From Vibrio fortis (GTDB lineage Bacteria > Pseudomonadota > Gammaproteobacteria > Enterobacterales > Vibrionaceae), in NCBI RefSeq assembly GCF_024347475.1, contig NZ_AP025489.1, positions 124,001-188,000 of the forward strand: 64,000 nt of DNA. Direction: 5' to 3'. The notes beneath the pieces were generated by a model, which was not told the DNA's origin, ran no database searches, and was given only the letters and a program-made list of their open reading frames with translations. Position 1 is the first letter of the stretch. Each line of letters starts with the position of its first letter. The translations under genes and the position numbers were made by a program. Shown here piece after piece: positions 50,288-59,655 of this stretch.

Positions 50288-51154
50288 ATGTCTCTTACTT
50301 CAAAACTCACCACTCTTTCTCTGGTTTTAGGAATGGCGACCAGTGTCAGTGCTGCTGACAGTTTCGATCCTTCTAAACCGGTAATGACAAAACTGAAAGA
50401 TGGCATCTATCAATATTCTCAGTTTTTTTACAACAGCTTGGTTGTTGTTACCGACGAAGGGGTGATCATCACCGATCCCTCTGGAGATGCTCGCTCAGCA
50501 CAAATGATGAAAGAAATCCGCCGTGTGACAACGCAACCCGTTAAAAAAGTCATCTATTCTCACGACCACTTTGATCATTCCCGTGGGGGAAAAATCTTCA
50601 AAGATCAGGGGGCTGAGTTTATTGCACAAGAAAACTGCACAGACTTACTCTCTCGAGATTTAGAACAAAAAGTGGCTTACCCAACAACGACTTATAGAGA
50701 TGACATGACTATCTCATTGGGTGGGAAACAAATCGACCTCCATTACTACGGTAAGAATGATGGTAACTGTATGAGTATTGTGCACATGCCTGAAGACAAA
50801 GTTCTTGTTGCCGTTGACTGGCATTTACCACAGTACCTGGTGAGCTCAGGTCGTTTGATTGAACAAGACTACGTCGCAACATTAAATACGATTAAACGTG
50901 TTCGAGAAGAACTCGAATTCGACACTATCGTCAATGGCCATATTCCGGTCGATTCACCTGAGCTTCTAAAAGAGAGTGAAGAATTTGCCCAAGCTCTATT
51001 TGACGCGGTTTGGAAAGGGCTACAAGAAGGAAAATCTGTCGATGAGCTTAAAACGTCGATAAAACTTCCTAAATTCCGTCATTGGAATGGTTACGAGGAA
51101 CACCTATCCGCTCATGTTGAGCGCATGGCTTACTCAATTTGGCATGGTAACTAA
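50288..51154 (+). CDS. Exported metallo-beta-lactamase-fold hydrolase
   Basis: 288 aa from ATG 50288 (the frame extends upstream but the signal MSLTSKLTTLSLVLGMATSVSA starts here and GGAA lies 8-9 bases before). MBL metal motif is canonical: His92-Asp-His94-Phe-Asp96-His97. A late His follows in VNGHIPVD. Related to quinoprotein-relay and SoxH-type MBL proteins. First gene of an operon with grxB and an MFS gene (13-bp gap). Contrasts with the degenerate MBL protein at 36229. Confidence 0.86.
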   Translation: MSLTSKLTTLSLVLGMATSVSAADSFDPSKPVMTKLKDGIYQYSQFFYNSLVVVTDEGVIITDPSGDARSAQMMKEIRRVTTQPVKKVIYSHDHFDHSRGGKIFKDQGAEFIAQENCTDLLSRDLEQKVAYPTTTYRDDMTISLGGKQIDLHYYGKNDGNCMSIVHMPEDKVLVAVDWHLPQYLVSSGRLIEQDYVATLNTIKRVREELEFDTIVNGHIPVDSPELLKESEEFAQALFDAVWKGLQEGKSVDELKTSIKLPKFRHWNGYEEHLSAHVERMAYSIWHGN

Positions 51155-51167
51155 TTGGAGCGTAACG

Positions 51168-51842
51168 ATGAAATTACATGTATTTGATAGTTGCCCTTTT
51201 TGTGTCCGAGTTAAGACCGTTATTGGACTGAAAAACCTGAATTGTGAAATCAAGCCAATGACACTAGGTCAGCTACCGGCATCTCTAGACGGTAAGTTAG
51301 AGCGTTTGACTGTTCCTGTACTTGAACTACACCAGCCCCATGATCGTGAAAGCTCACTAATGGTCGAGAGCCTAGATATCATTCGTTACTTGGATCAACT
51401 AGATAAGCCGCTATTTGAGGGTTATGAAATATCAGAACCGTTACAAGATCTTCTGACGCGACTCTACCCGGTATCTGCACAACTTCTATACCCGAGAATG
51501 CCGAAGCTGAATCTCCCTGAGCTTGCATCACCGTCGGCACTCAAGATGTTTACCGAGTCACGCAAAAACGCTTTGGGCCAATCAATTGATCAAGCGTTAG
51601 CAAGAACTAAAGAGTACCTACCAGAGTTACAGCAACTTTTAGAAGAGCTCGAATCATTCATTGAGCTTGATGACTTTATATCTGGCAAGCGAGCGCTGAG
51701 TATCGACGACGTTGTCATATTTGCTGAGATAAGAAGCTACACCATGATTGCTGAACTTGAAATGAGCGAACGCCTTATGAAATTTGTACACACCATTGCA
51801 TCACGTTCAGGCGTGTCTTTATATCCAAAAATCAGCGAGTAA
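51168..51842 (+). CDS. grxB: Glutaredoxin 2
   Basis: 224 aa. Starts MKLHVFDSCPFCVRVKTVIGLKNLN, with active-site Cys9 and Cys12 (CPFC), then VPVLEL with cis-Pro and MVESLDIIRYLDQLDKPLF, then the helical Grx2 C-terminal domain, the GST-like architecture of GrxB. It deglutathionylates proteins in the cytosol. The true ATG is 51168 (GGAG nine bases upstream); an in-frame overlap to 51087 is a shadow. Second gene of the MBL-grxB-MFS operon; its stop overlaps an alternative start of the MFS gene (TAATG). Confidence 0.9.
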   Translation: MKLHVFDSCPFCVRVKTVIGLKNLNCEIKPMTLGQLPASLDGKLERLTVPVLELHQPHDRESSLMVESLDIIRYLDQLDKPLFEGYEISEPLQDLLTRLYPVSAQLLYPRMPKLNLPELASPSALKMFTESRKNALGQSIDQALARTKEYLPELQQLLEELESFIELDDFISGKRALSIDDVVIFAEIRSYTMIAELEMSERLMKFVHTIASRSGVSLYPKISE

Positions 51843-51853
51843 TGGAGTTTAAG

Positions 51854-53047
51854 ATGGCAAACAACAAAATTCTTCCTCTGTTGGTAATTTTCTCACTCAT
51901 ACCTTTGGGACCACTAGCGATTGATGTCTATTTGCCATCTTTTCCTCAAATGATTGAGAGCTTTGCTGCCTCCGACAGTGAAATAAGGCAGACCATTTCA
52001 ATCTACATTCTGGCTTTGGGGGTCAGTCAACTCATTGCTGGGCCGGTCTCTGACCGTAAGGGTCGAAAGTTTTCAGCAATGCTTGGCTTGTTTATGTATG
52101 CCGCCGGTAGCTTGTTGGTTGTCGCTTCGTCCTCCCTAAATATGCTGTACGCCGCGCGAGCAATTCAAGGTGTCGGAGCGTCTTTCACCATGATTACGGC
52201 AATGGCTTGGATACGTGATAACTATGAAGGAGACGCTGCTGGAAAGTGGTTGAGCTACATGGGTGGCGTGACCAGTGCTGTTCCGACAATTGCTCCGCTA
52301 ATTGGTAGCGGGTTAGCACTATTTTGGGGCTGGACCGCTGGCTTTTACCTCATGGCTGGCTTGGCAATATTGCTTTTTGTGCTCTCTGCAATGGCTCTTA
52401 AGTCGCAACCGAGTGTTAAGACAACAATGGAGGTAGAGGATACCGAGGCTCTACAATGCAACGTACGAGATATATTGAGCAATCGAAGTTTTTTGGTGTA
52501 TTCGCTGACAAACATGCTCAGTTTTGGCGCCTTATTAACCTACATCTCTGTCGCCCCCATAGTGGCAATAAGTGAAGGTGGGTTTTCTCAAGTACAGTTC
52601 TCTGTGATGTTCGGGATCATTGGAGGCGTTCAAATACTGTCTAGCCTGATTGCCCCCAAGCTAATGAAAGCGTTTGGTCGTAGAAATACCGTGCGTTTAG
52701 GTACTGTGATTATCGTTATCGGTGGCATTGGATTGTTATTCATTGCACCGAATGCCACATACCTATTCTTTGTTTTATCGGCATTAGGCGCCGCGGGGTT
52801 CAGTCTTCTTTCTGGCTCAGCGACATCATTGGCACTCGAGTCATTTAAGTACTGTGCTGGTCTAGCGACATCAATTGATGGTTTTTTGAGAATGATTGGT
52901 GGTGCGCTGCTTGTAGCAATTTCAGGATTGATGGGCGTTAGCGGTATCTCTACATTAGCCGCGGTGATGTTGCTATCAATACTGCCCGTTATATTGGTTA
53001 CTTTGGATAATCGAATCGTGAATGCCGCAAGTAGAAGCGTAGGTTAG
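51854..53047 (+). CDS. Bcr/CflA-type MFS drug transporter
   Basis: 397 aa, 12 TM helices. The N-terminus VIFSLIPLGPLAIDVYLPSFPQMIESF followed by LGVSQLIAGPVSDRKGRK is typical of the Bcr/CflA drug:H+ antiporters. ATG 51854 is preferred because GGAG (51844-51847) is six bases upstream; an in-frame ATG at 51842 overlaps the grxB stop. Third gene of a LysR-controlled operon with an exported MBL hydrolase and glutaredoxin, suggesting a detoxification cassette. A strong terminator follows. Confidence 0.88.
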   Translation: MANNKILPLLVIFSLIPLGPLAIDVYLPSFPQMIESFAASDSEIRQTISIYILALGVSQLIAGPVSDRKGRKFSAMLGLFMYAAGSLLVVASSSLNMLYAARAIQGVGASFTMITAMAWIRDNYEGDAAGKWLSYMGGVTSAVPTIAPLIGSGLALFWGWTAGFYLMAGLAILLFVLSAMALKSQPSVKTTMEVEDTEALQCNVRDILSNRSFLVYSLTNMLSFGALLTYISVAPIVAISEGGFSQVQFSVMFGIIGGVQILSSLIAPKLMKAFGRRNTVRLGTVIIVIGGIGLLFIAPNATYLFFVLSALGAAGFSLLSGSATSLALESFKYCAGLATSIDGFLRMIGGALLVAISGLMGVSGISTLAAVMLLSILPVILVTLDNRIVNAASRSVG

Positions 53048-53073
53048 CCATTAGAAATTAGGTCAAAAATAAA

Positions 53074-53112
53074 CGCCCCAATGGTTGGACGCCAACTATT
53101 GGGGGCTTTTTA
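53074..53112 (+). terminator. Terminator of MBL-grxB-MFS operon
   Basis: Interrupted GCCCCAATGGTTGG / CCAACTATTGGGGGC stem with a 3-nt loop and a T tract. Confidence 0.88.
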
Positions 53113-53124
53113 TACCCCACTAAA

Positions 53125-54006
53125 CTATTGCAAAACGTGGTCGATAAACGTTCTAACCTTGTGTGATGCAACAACAGAGCTCGGGTAAACAAAATACAAT
53201 TCAGTTGACCAAGTATAGTCCGTTAATAAGTTCACAAGCTCTTCTCGTTTTAGGTAATCATTAACCAGAAAATCCAGTGCACATGCAACGCCTACTCCAC
53301 TTTTGGCCATTTCGACTAGCATCGCCTCAGAGTCCGACCGTATCGTTGAATTCAATTCAACAAACTCATGAGACTCATCCGTAAAATTAAATCGCCATTT
53401 ATCCTTCGTGAGACAACTTCGATAGTTCATACAGCGATGTTTTTTTAAGTCAGACGGGATGGTTGGCGTACCATTTTGTTCTAAGTAACTCTTTGAGGCG
53501 ACCACTTTGGTACCGATGTCTTTGATCTTTCTACATCGAAAGCTGCTATCCGGCATATCACCGATATGAAAGGCCAAGTCGATTCCATCAGACACGAGAT
53601 CATCCAATGTATAGCCGTACGTAAATTCAAGTTCTACCTTAGGGTATGCTTGAGCGAACGAACTGATTTTTTGCATGAGGTCTAAATCATGTTCAAGAAC
53701 GATCGGGAGACGCACCTTAAAAGAGCCACTCAAAGTCTCATTACGTTGATCGATAACATCGTGAGCTTCTTTAATATCATCAAGAATCTTTGAATATCGG
53801 TGATAAAGATACTGTCCATGCTCTGTTAAGGATAACGTCCTGGTCGTTCTCTGAATGAGCGTACACTGCAATTCATTCTCTAACTGACGAACTTGCTTGC
53901 TGATAACAGATTTGGACAACATCAGCTCATCCGCAGCCTGAGAGAACGAATTGTTCTTCACTACGGTATAAAAGGTAGTGACCAAATTTAAATTCAAGTT
54001 TTTCAT
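53125..54006 (-). CDS. LysR-family regulator divergent from adenosylhomocysteinase gene
   Basis: 293 aa. HTH NNSFSQAADELMLSKSVISKQVRQLE, effector domain complete. Starts 180 bp from the divergent S-adenosylhomocysteinase gene, so it is a likely controller of methyl-cycle flux; the effector is not visible. Length normal for LysR. Confidence 0.9.
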   Translation of the reverse strand: MKNLNLNLVTTFYTVVKNNSFSQAADELMLSKSVISKQVRQLENELQCTLIQRTTRTLSLTEHGQYLYHRYSKILDDIKEAHDVIDQRNETLSGSFKVRLPIVLEHDLDLMQKISSFAQAYPKVELEFTYGYTLDDLVSDGIDLAFHIGDMPDSSFRCRKIKDIGTKVVASKSYLEQNGTPTIPSDLKKHRCMNYRSCLTKDKWRFNFTDESHEFVELNSTIRSDSEAMLVEMAKSGVGVACALDFLVNDYLKREELVNLLTDYTWSTELYFVYPSSVVASHKVRTFIDHVLQ

Positions 54007-54188
54007 AGGGGCACCTCAAATAGTCTCTCAATTCTACCCCATTACTACTAAAAGAATTCACAAGTTCCTTTTACATACCTCACGTTATAGTTTCTCTACA
54101 AGAACAATCTTTCCACGTAGCTTTGTTTTTCAAAACCTCGATTTCACTCATTCTGTGTCCATACCAATTTTCATTAAAGGATACAGAC

Positions 54189-55397
54189 ATGACGAATATC
54201 ACCCATGACGTAGCAGATTTGGCGCTTGCGCCTGAAGGTACTAAACGAATCGATTGGGCGCGTGCACACATGCCGATTATGCGAAGTCTTATTACGCGCT
54301 TAGAAAAAGAACAGCCCTTCAAAGGGTTAACCATCGGCATCTGTCTTCATGTTGAAGCCAAGACTGGCGTATGGATGGAAGCTCTAACAAAAGGTGGAGC
54401 CAGAGTTGTTTTAACCGGTTCTCCGGGGTCGACCCAAGACGAAACCGCAGCGGCATTGGTGAAAGATTACGGCGTTCACGTATTCTCTCATCGCAATGAA
54501 TCGTTTGAAGATCACATGCGCTACTGTGAAAACGTTCTTAGCTTTAATCCAGACATCATTGCTGACAACGGTGCGGACTTACACGAACTTGTGTTTACTC
54601 ACCCTGAGTTTGAGCACTTGCAAGCCACGTTGCTAGGGGCAACAGAAGAAACGACGACAGGCGCTAACCGCCTCCGTGAAGACTTCAACTCCGATAAGTG
54701 GTCGACGTTGATCATCAACGACACCATGTCTAAGCGCATCATTGAAAATCGCTTTGGCGTAGGTTCGTCGGTTGTGGACGGAATAATGCGAGCCACCAAC
54801 GTTATGCTTCATGGCAAGAAAGTTGTCGTCATTGGCTATGGTTACTGTGGCTCTGGAACCGCACAGCGTCTACGAGGAATGGGAGCTCATGTCACTGTGG
54901 TTGAGAACAATTCTCTGACTAAGCTTGAAGCGCACATGGAAGGCTTCTATACCTCAACACTTGAAAAGGCACTGCCTGATGCCGACATGGTTGTCACAAT
55001 CACAGGTCGTGACGATGTGCTACGCAAAGAGCACTTCGAGCTCATGCGTGACAAAACCATCATCGCAAATGCTGGTCATTTCCAACGAGAAATTAACTTA
55101 CCTCAACTTAAGTCGATGAGTGAGAGCGTTAATCGTATACGCCCGCACGTCACTGCTTATCAAATAGCCGGTGAAAACAAAGAACTGTTTGTGTTATCAG
55201 ATGCGAACTTAGTCAACCTATCTGCAGGTGATGGAAATCCAATTGAAATTATGGACTTAGGTCTTGCTCTTCAAACGCTTAGTCTTGAGCGTATCGCGCT
55301 GAATGCCAAGTCACTCACCAAAACACCGCAGCCAGTACCCTACGACATCGAAATGATGGTTGCAGAGCTAGCTTGTGAGCACTGGATCAATCACTAA
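54189..55397 (+). CDS. ahcY: S-adenosylhomocysteine hydrolase
   Basis: 402 aa from ATG 54189 (AAAGGA upstream; in-frame extension to 54123 has no SD). Substrate-side DNGADLHEL, NDTMSK (catalytic Lys) and FGVGSSVVDGI, then the NAD-binding GYGYCGSGTAQRLRGMGAHVTVVE, and C-terminal LSAGDGNPIEIMDLGLALQTLSLE. It matches the shorter bacterial SAHH layout of about 400 residues without the long insertion. Converts SAH to adenosine and homocysteine. Vibrios normally use Pfs/LuxS for SAH, so a second route is notable. Divergent from LysR; terminator follows. Confidence 0.86.
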   Translation: MTNITHDVADLALAPEGTKRIDWARAHMPIMRSLITRLEKEQPFKGLTIGICLHVEAKTGVWMEALTKGGARVVLTGSPGSTQDETAAALVKDYGVHVFSHRNESFEDHMRYCENVLSFNPDIIADNGADLHELVFTHPEFEHLQATLLGATEETTTGANRLREDFNSDKWSTLIINDTMSKRIIENRFGVGSSVVDGIMRATNVMLHGKKVVVIGYGYCGSGTAQRLRGMGAHVTVVENNSLTKLEAHMEGFYTSTLEKALPDADMVVTITGRDDVLRKEHFELMRDKTIIANAGHFQREINLPQLKSMSESVNRIRPHVTAYQIAGENKELFVLSDANLVNLSAGDGNPIEIMDLGLALQTLSLERIALNAKSLTKTPQPVPYDIEMMVAELACEHWINH

Positions 55398-55407
55398 CCC
55401 TCACTAT

Positions 55408-55438
55408 AAAACGGCAAACTGTTTTAGTTTGCCGTTTT
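55408..55438 (+). terminator. Terminator of ahcY
   Basis: 12-bp perfect stem AAAACGGCAAAC / GTTTGCCGTTTT with a 7-nt loop, ending in T residues. Confidence 0.93.
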
Positions 55439-55637
55439 AACCGTTTACTTGGCATAGTCAGCGAGTTGGTGTAGTGAGTTTTAGTATTGTCGCAGTAACT
55501 CTCAGTTTTATTGTTAACCAAACAAGCAAAATATAGAGTCAATCGGCCTTGATCAAGCTTGATTAAAATATTGAAAGCGACTGGATTTTTCCGACGGCAC
55601 TTTCTTAATTTGAAGAGCCCTTTTTCAAGTCAAAAAT

Positions 55638-55674
55638 TCATTTCGCAGTGTGCGATTCGCAGCCTGCGAAATGA
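55638..55674. repeat. 37-nt nested palindrome
   Basis: TCATTTCGCAG and CTGCGAAATGA form an 11-bp stem. Inside it, after a 2-nt mismatch, TGCGA and TCGCA pair with a single central base. It lies in the 500-bp ahcY-endonuclease gap, with no coding sequence near. It resembles a dispersed palindromic repeat unit; only one copy was noticed here. Confidence 0.6.
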
Positions 55675-55901
55675 GCTTATTTTGAGTTCATTTCAGCTTT
55701 CCCCTGACAGCCTAGATGAGTCTTTTTTTCTAAAATCTGGCCTGTGAAATACATTTAATAGGTCAATGTTGCATTGTTCTACATCACATATATTAATAAA
55801 AGTGATGACCATTACATTTATTAATGAGATGTATGTCTCTCTTAATGTTTTGATTACTTTCTAAGCTTAGTTGATTTTTATCCAATTAAACAGAAGGTTA
55901 T

Positions 55902-57518
55902 ATGATAAATAGAATAATAACACTAAGTGGCGTTGCATTACTTTGTTCAGCAAATGCGCATGCACAAATCCAAAATGGAAGTTTCGAAAACTGGGAAGGA
56001 AACACACCATCTGGATGGAGTGTAATTGATTCCGGCATTGCGGTTTCCCCCTCTAACGTTCCTGTCACTAACGGCAGTTTCTCTGCGCAAGTAACAGTGA
56101 ATACAGGCACTCAAAGTAACACCGATTTTCTGCAAACGATAAGTGTTGAACAAGGGAAAACTTATGATTTCTCTGTCGATGTTTACCATACGGAAGGCAA
56201 CGTGAAAGCTCGCCTTTTTGTTGATGGCTATTTAGGTTACTCAAATAATGGTTTAACGAACCAGTGGCAAGCATTGACTCACTCGTACAGTGCTACAAGC
56301 ACCAAAGACATTGTTGTGGGCGTACGATTTTATGATGAAGCAGGCTTTGATGGTTCGGAAGTTGTGTACCTAGATAACTTTCAGCCTACGGTCACTCCAC
56401 CCACTCAAAGCTGTAATGATACCAGCGCCACACTTACGCTAGTGACGGATAACTATGGCTCTGAAACCAGTTGGTCTCTTAAAAACTCAGTTTCTCAAAC
56501 TCTTTATTCTGGTTCAGACTATCAAAATAACACCACCAATGAAGTGGAAATGTGTTTAGCAAACGGCAGCTATACGTTAGAAGTTAAAGACTCTTATGGC
56601 GATGGAATGTGCTGCAATGTGGGCAATGGCTCGTACAGTTTGTCGGTTAATGGAACCATTGTGGCGTCTGGCGGTGATTTCCAATCAAGTCAGAGTACAG
56701 AATTTACAGTCGGTGGCTCAACGACACCACCAACTGAACCACCAGTATTAGGCGAGTATTACAAAGACGCTGAAGGCAAAACGGGCTTTGCGTTAAAAAC
56801 GGCCTTGCATCAAATTATTGATAACCATAGTAGTCAGGGTTACACCGCTATCTGGACATTAGTGTCTGAGGCTGACCTAGACGCATACTATGAGACAGAT
56901 GGGTCAATTCTCGATATGTATTCAGAGAAGCCTTCAGGTTCGGATTCAATCCAATTCACTAAGGTGACTGATCAATGCGGTCAGTACAGCAAGGAAGGTG
57001 ATTGTTACAACCGCGAGCACTCTTTCCCGAAAAGCTGGTTTGGTGGAAAAGTGGAGCCAATGAACTCTGACGGTCATCATCTATTTGCTACTGACGGCTA
57101 CGTTAACTCGAAACGCAGTAACTGGCCATTTGGTGAGGTGGGTAATGCAACATACACGTCAAGCAATGGCTCTAAACTAGGCAGCGCAGCGAGCTCTCTT
57201 GGTTATGTGGGTACTGTGTTTGAACCAATTGATGAGTTCAAAGGTGATTTCGCAAGAGCATATTTCTACATGGCAACACGCTATGAAAATGAAATCGCGA
57301 GCTGGGAAGGTAACTCTACAAGCTCAAACGCCGTTCTGGATGGAACCAATACCACCGTATTTGAACCTTGGCTACTTACTATGCTTAAGCGTTGGCATTC
57401 TATAGATCCAGTAAGCCAAAAAGAAATCGACCGAAACCAAGCGGTACATGATTTCCAAGGAAATCGTAACCCGTTTATTGACCATCCAGAGTTTGTCAGC
57501 CAAATCTGGGGGAATTAA
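55902..57518 (+). CDS. Secreted multidomain endonuclease I
   Basis: 538 aa. Signal peptide of about 22 residues (ANAHAQ), a jelly-roll-like carbohydrate-binding domain (about 23-165, VQNGSFENWEG), a short Cys-rich domain (about 170-270; GDGMCCNVGNGSYSLSVNG), then an endonuclease I domain with REH at 371-373 (CYNREHSFPKSWFGG), DGHHLFATDGYVNSKRSN and NEVAS-type helices. It degrades extracellular DNA, probably as a nutrient or biofilm nuclease. The extra N-terminal domains may anchor it to a surface. A strong terminator follows. Confidence 0.87.
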   Translation: MINRIITLSGVALLCSANAHAQIQNGSFENWEGNTPSGWSVIDSGIAVSPSNVPVTNGSFSAQVTVNTGTQSNTDFLQTISVEQGKTYDFSVDVYHTEGNVKARLFVDGYLGYSNNGLTNQWQALTHSYSATSTKDIVVGVRFYDEAGFDGSEVVYLDNFQPTVTPPTQSCNDTSATLTLVTDNYGSETSWSLKNSVSQTLYSGSDYQNNTTNEVEMCLANGSYTLEVKDSYGDGMCCNVGNGSYSLSVNGTIVASGGDFQSSQSTEFTVGGSTTPPTEPPVLGEYYKDAEGKTGFALKTALHQIIDNHSSQGYTAIWTLVSEADLDAYYETDGSILDMYSEKPSGSDSIQFTKVTDQCGQYSKEGDCYNREHSFPKSWFGGKVEPMNSDGHHLFATDGYVNSKRSNWPFGEVGNATYTSSNGSKLGSAASSLGYVGTVFEPIDEFKGDFARAYFYMATRYENEIASWEGNSTSSNAVLDGTNTTVFEPWLLTMLKRWHSIDPVSQKEIDRNQAVHDFQGNRNPFIDHPEFVSQIWGN

Positions 57519-57562
57519 ACGGTATATAACCGCCGTGACAATGGTTTCATGATAATTGAATT

Positions 57563-57591
57563 AAGCCCAATCCTTCGTTTGGGCTTTTTTA
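57563..57591 (+). terminator. Terminator of endonuclease gene
   Basis: AAGCCCAA-8 nt-TTGGGCTT stem followed by TTTTATT. Confidence 0.9.
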
Positions 57592-57981
57592 TTGAAAGGC
57601 ATTAGAGCGCTGATTTCCATACCTTTAGTTATCTATGAATTGCTAATTTAGAGGAATCTTTGACACATTCCTTGTCCAAAAGCTTCATTGATCTGAAATT
57701 ATACTCGTGGCACTTTCTAACTCAAAAATGCCCCATTGTAATTTATGATATTCGTCCATCGCTCTTTTGTGTATTTAATTTGACCTACTTTTTCAAATTT
57801 GTGTAGTGTCCAGGGTGCTGAGGTTTAGCACATCAAAGTCACTTTAGTTCTTCAATGCAAATTCATATAAACCAACAGGTTAAGTGTAATTCTAGGTGCT
57901 TATCACTATTAAGAAACCAAATGTTAAGTTAAAATTCATATCAAACGTACCTAGTAGGAAAGTATCGAGCGCTTGTTCATC
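57592..57981. other. 390-bp spacer before ATPase-HNH operon
   Basis: AT-rich, no ORF with an SD. It holds the promoter of the ATPase gene, which I cannot pin down to a box. A sharp change in base composition is plausible across this junction but was not computed. Confidence 0.35.
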
Positions 57982-59655
57982 ATGAAGATTTATATTTCAA
58001 AAACTTTATCCATTACAGATTATGAAGGTTTTCACTTGGTTCAAGACCACATAGGAACCAACTTTGGAAGCCCTTGGGATGATTTTGGCTACAAAGTAAC
58101 ATTCAAGCTTTATCATGTCTCCAAAGGTAAATTTAATAAAGTAGGAACTTTAAAATTACTGATCGATGGTCAGAAACACACCGCTTCATACTTCTATGAA
58201 AAAGGAGAGCAAATATCAAAGAATATCTTTGATGTAACAGAAATGATTGGAGATCTAACAGCAGTTTCTCTCGGTGAAAGTATTGATTACTATCAAAAAC
58301 TGAGCTTCGTACTTGGAGAAGTACAAGAGAAAGTTGATAACTTATTATCACACCTTCACGATGCGAGTTACCTATATGAAAACATCGCTGAATTTGTCCA
58401 ATTTGACGGTTACGACGAAACTATAGGTCGTGATGGGGAAACTACTAAATCATTAATAAGAAAGGGGTATCACGTAGCCTTAGGCACTTATGAAACCGAA
58501 ACTAGGTTTAACCTACAACTTGACGAACCATCAGAAACGATGGATCCAATAGAGTTTAAATTTAATACATCAAAAGAAATTGCAAAAACTAACATAAATC
58601 TTCTAATTGGAGAAAATGGAGCAGGTAAAAGCTACGTTCTGAAACGGATAACCGAGGTTATGTCTGGTGTTCATGAAAATAGTCATAGCTGGCCATTTTT
58701 TCACAAGCTAATAGTTACAGCATACTCTCCTTTTGAGAGCTTTTATACTAAAACTCAATTGCTCGATATGTTAGACAAAAAACATGAAAAACCGAAAAGA
58801 AAAAGAAAATCAAAAGACAGAAGAAACATACAAATAAATAAATATGCTTATATTGGTTTCAAGGATGATAGAAGCAACTTTAATTTAAACTGGCCAAAAG
58901 AATCTAGCGTCAAGTCAATAAAGTCAATAATGAAATATGACCGAGAAGAAAATTGGTGGAATGAAGATAATCGACTGAAAACGTTAAAGGATACACTCTC
59001 TCTCTGCATGGACTTTGATGACATCGCTGTAAAGCTCATTTCCACTGGTGAGTTTTATAAAGTAAACAGCCAGAAAACAAAATCATTCAATGAAAAAAAA
59101 GAAGACTTTGATGAAAAGGAAGGACTATTTTTCCTCAAAAATAATGTTCCAATAAGCTTAAGTTCAGGACAAGAGATTTTCTCATATATGATCCCTTCTC
59201 TAGTTGCCGAAATTGAGGATGAAAGTTTAATAATTATCGATGAACCAGAACTATATCTTCATCCTACGCTTGAGGTTGCTTTAATCAATATGTTAAAGAA
59301 GCTATTGAGTGAAACTAAGTCTTCCGCCATTATTGCAACTCACTCTCCCCTAATAGCACGAGAAGTCGCGAGGGACGGTATTGTTATACTAAAGAACAAT
59401 AATGGGTATACAAGAGCTGTCAAACCAGAAATACAAACCTATGGCGAATCACTTGAGATTATCATTGGAGAGACATTCGAAGACTTCCACACCGACAAGC
59501 CTTTTCAAAGTGAAATTGATCAATTAAAACAAAAAGAAGGTCTAGATAACATTGACTCAATGTTATCAAAATATTCGACAAAAATTGGAGATGAAGCTTT
59601 AGCCTACTTATCTGCTTCAGAAGTCGATGACGATATAGATTTCGAGGTGAGATAA
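57982..59655 (+). CDS. SMC/ABC-type ATPase with a long unknown N-terminal domain (Septu-like partner)
   Basis: 557 aa from ATG 57982 (TTG at 57973 is also in frame). Residues 1-200 have no recognisable domain. A P-loop follows, LIGENGAGKSY (about 209-218), then a long Lys-rich insert about 265-335, signature LSSGQ (393-397), Walker B LIIIDEPELYLHP (about 416-428) with catalytic Glu, and an H-loop His454 (ATHSPL). This is the RecF/SMC head shared by Septu PtuA and other defence ATPases, which sense or cut nucleic acid with a partner nuclease. The next gene overlaps by one base and encodes an HNH protein. Unlike canonical PtuA, it has a large N-terminal extension. Confidence 0.82.
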   Translation: MKIYISKTLSITDYEGFHLVQDHIGTNFGSPWDDFGYKVTFKLYHVSKGKFNKVGTLKLLIDGQKHTASYFYEKGEQISKNIFDVTEMIGDLTAVSLGESIDYYQKLSFVLGEVQEKVDNLLSHLHDASYLYENIAEFVQFDGYDETIGRDGETTKSLIRKGYHVALGTYETETRFNLQLDEPSETMDPIEFKFNTSKEIAKTNINLLIGENGAGKSYVLKRITEVMSGVHENSHSWPFFHKLIVTAYSPFESFYTKTQLLDMLDKKHEKPKRKRKSKDRRNIQINKYAYIGFKDDRSNFNLNWPKESSVKSIKSIMKYDREENWWNEDNRLKTLKDTLSLCMDFDDIAVKLISTGEFYKVNSQKTKSFNEKKEDFDEKEGLFFLKNNVPISLSSGQEIFSYMIPSLVAEIEDESLIIIDEPELYLHPTLEVALINMLKKLLSETKSSAIIATHSPLIAREVARDGIVILKNNNGYTRAVKPEIQTYGESLEIIIGETFEDFHTDKPFQSEIDQLKQKEGLDNIDSMLSKYSTKIGDEALAYLSASEVDDDIDFEVR

